This document shows, piece by piece, positions 42,041-42,818 of a stretch of DNA of 42,818 nucleotides (the first letter of the stretch is position 1; each line of letters begins with the position of its first letter). The stretch covers positions 1 through 42,818 of the forward strand of contig JAGRNJ010000025.1 of assembly GCA_020440825.1 (NCBI GenBank), in the 5' to 3' direction. This DNA is from Leptospiraceae bacterium. Its GTDB lineage: Bacteria; Spirochaetota; Leptospiria; Turneriellales; Turneriellaceae. Made by a program: the position numbers and the translations under genes. The notes under the pieces were generated by a model. That model was not told the DNA's origin. It was given only the letters and a program-made list of their open reading frames with translations, and did not search any database.

Positions 42041-42818
42041 TACAGTTTTTGCCTCGCCAGTCTCGCACCGGCTTTACGCCAGTCTTCCCCTTTGCCTTCT
42101 TTTGGCTGCTGGTAGGGGACAATTTTGATGTTTCCGTTTTCTTCAATAAGAGTGACGTGTCGGTACTCATCTTTTGCTAAAAACCGGGCTCCGTTGATTT
42201 CAACGGTAACCCCGGGAAAGAGAATTTTCTCGACGTGAACCGCTCCACGAGAGGAAAGCATATTCAGATATTCATTCAGCTGTTCTTTTTCCTGTTGGGC
42301 ATCTTCGAGCCGTTCGAGCAGTTTCTCTTTGAAGGTCTGCATTTTTACGAGCATTTCATCTTTGTCGGAAGAAAAATTTTCTTTTTGTGCATTTTTCTGA
42401 AAATTCAGGGTTCTCAAGTTTGTTTCGAGTTTTTCAAGTTTCTCCCGAGCAGTACTTTCAACCTGATCGATCTGCTTTATCTGCTGCAGAACTTTGGGGT
42501 TGGTACCTACGATTACAGTCGTTGGGGTCGAAGCCTGGGCACCAAGCTGCTTGACCCTTACTTCTTCACCGGCCATCACTTCACCACCGACAATCTGTGC
42601 TCGTTTACCATTGCAGAGAATTTTTCCACCAGCATAAATATTCGAGTGAAGAATACCTTCTGCAACGACGACGTCTTTATCAACTGTGGCCTTTGCATTC
42701 TGGATGAATTTCGCGTACACAGAGCCGGTAGTCGATTCCAGAACCGCACCATCCCGGCCCATAACCCCGGAACTGATTATAATGTTACCCTCTGCTTCAA
42801 CCTGGGCCTTTTGGATGT
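42040..42818 (-). CDS. FapA-like (DUF342) flagellar assembly protein, C-terminal part
   Basis: The gene runs off the window. The reading frame is open through 42818 (IQKAQVEAEGNIIISSG precedes the first internal Met), so only the last ~259 residues are seen. The visible N-terminal side has the beta-helix repeats of DUF342 (VYAKFIQNAKATVDKDVVV, ILHSNIYAGGKILCNG). A long coiled coil follows (about residues 100-180 of the visible part), then a beta domain (VHVEKILFPGVTVEINGA). That order matches FapA-type polymerising proteins, linked to flagellum or cell-pole organisation in several bacteria. Its role in spirochaetes is unclear. Confidence 0.85.
   Translation of the reverse strand, partial: IQKAQVEAEGNIIISSGVMGRDGAVLESTTGSVYAKFIQNAKATVDKDVVVAEGILHSNIYAGGKILCNGKRAQIVGGEVMAGEEVRVKQLGAQASTPTTVIVGTNPKVLQQIKQIDQVESTAREKLEKLETNLRTLNFQKNAQKENFSSDKDEMLVKMQTFKEKLLERLEDAQQEKEQLNEYLNMLSSRGAVHVEKILFPGVTVEINGARFLAKDEYRHVTLIEENGNIKIVPYQQPKEGKGEDWRKAGARLARQKL

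Overview
The window looks like a chromosomal segment of a spirochaete of the order Leptospirales. No single gene proves this. The basis is the combination of a 516-residue LeuA-like citramalate synthase of the type I recall from Leptospira, a lipid-anchored 7TM-DISM/GAF/adenylate cyclase, a flagellar FapA-like (DUF342) protein, a DUF1588/DUF1585-like heme lipoprotein beside a DUF1501 protein, and lipoproteins with relaxed lipoboxes. Base composition appears moderate (by eye, not computed). There are no phage genes, IS transposases, CRISPR arrays or rRNA. Genes are tightly packed, often with ATGA or TAATG overlaps. Shine-Dalgarno sequences are weak or absent before many starts.

Layout. Positions 1-1320: a small anchored protein, a small unknown gene, a decayed fragment resembling part of the downstream cyclase gene, and a CoA-binding protein. 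1512-4160: a large receptor adenylate cyclase, with a perfect 14-bp inverted repeat inside its coding sequence. 4183-6161 (minus): trpE-trpG. 6358-9477 (plus): a VKOR-DsbA fusion, an unknown gene, aroE and aroK. 9505-10938: an Omp85-type outer-membrane barrel closed by a strong terminator. 11100-14361: recN overlapping an unknown membrane protein. 14440-15684 (minus): a compact UvrD-like helicase. 15770-18842 (plus): folD, an M14 peptidase and a family-5 solute-binding lipoprotein, joined by ATGA overlaps. 18926-22799: an unknown anchored protein, a small membrane protein, an orphan N-terminal transketolase subunit and an acyl-CoA dehydrogenase. 23049-28100: a small exported protein, a stand-alone GAF protein, the heme lipoprotein and its DUF1501 partner. 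28189-31206: ribH-nusB and a TPR protein.

31214-35914 (minus) is a four-gene unit read in the order cimA, nadK, glyA, ROK kinase, with junctions of -1 to 3 nt. It joins isoleucine precursor synthesis, NADP supply, one-carbon metabolism and sugar phosphorylation. 36024-38884 holds a small membrane protein, a lipoprotein, metK and infC. An unknown TPR-like membrane protein converges on infC. A divergent region then holds tRNA-Phe without an encoded CCA, followed by a YqaA-type membrane protein and the CCA-adding enzyme. The window ends inside a minus-strand FapA-like gene with a small coupled partner.

Most of the window is housekeeping metabolism. The parts least explained by known systems are the heme lipoprotein/DUF1501 pair with its small upstream genes, the peptidase/binding-protein pair behind folD, the recN-linked BatA-like membrane protein, the orphan transketolase half, the compact helicase, and the palindrome carried in frame by the cyclase. 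I found no clearly new multi-gene system. The best candidate is the envelope gene cluster at 23049-28100.
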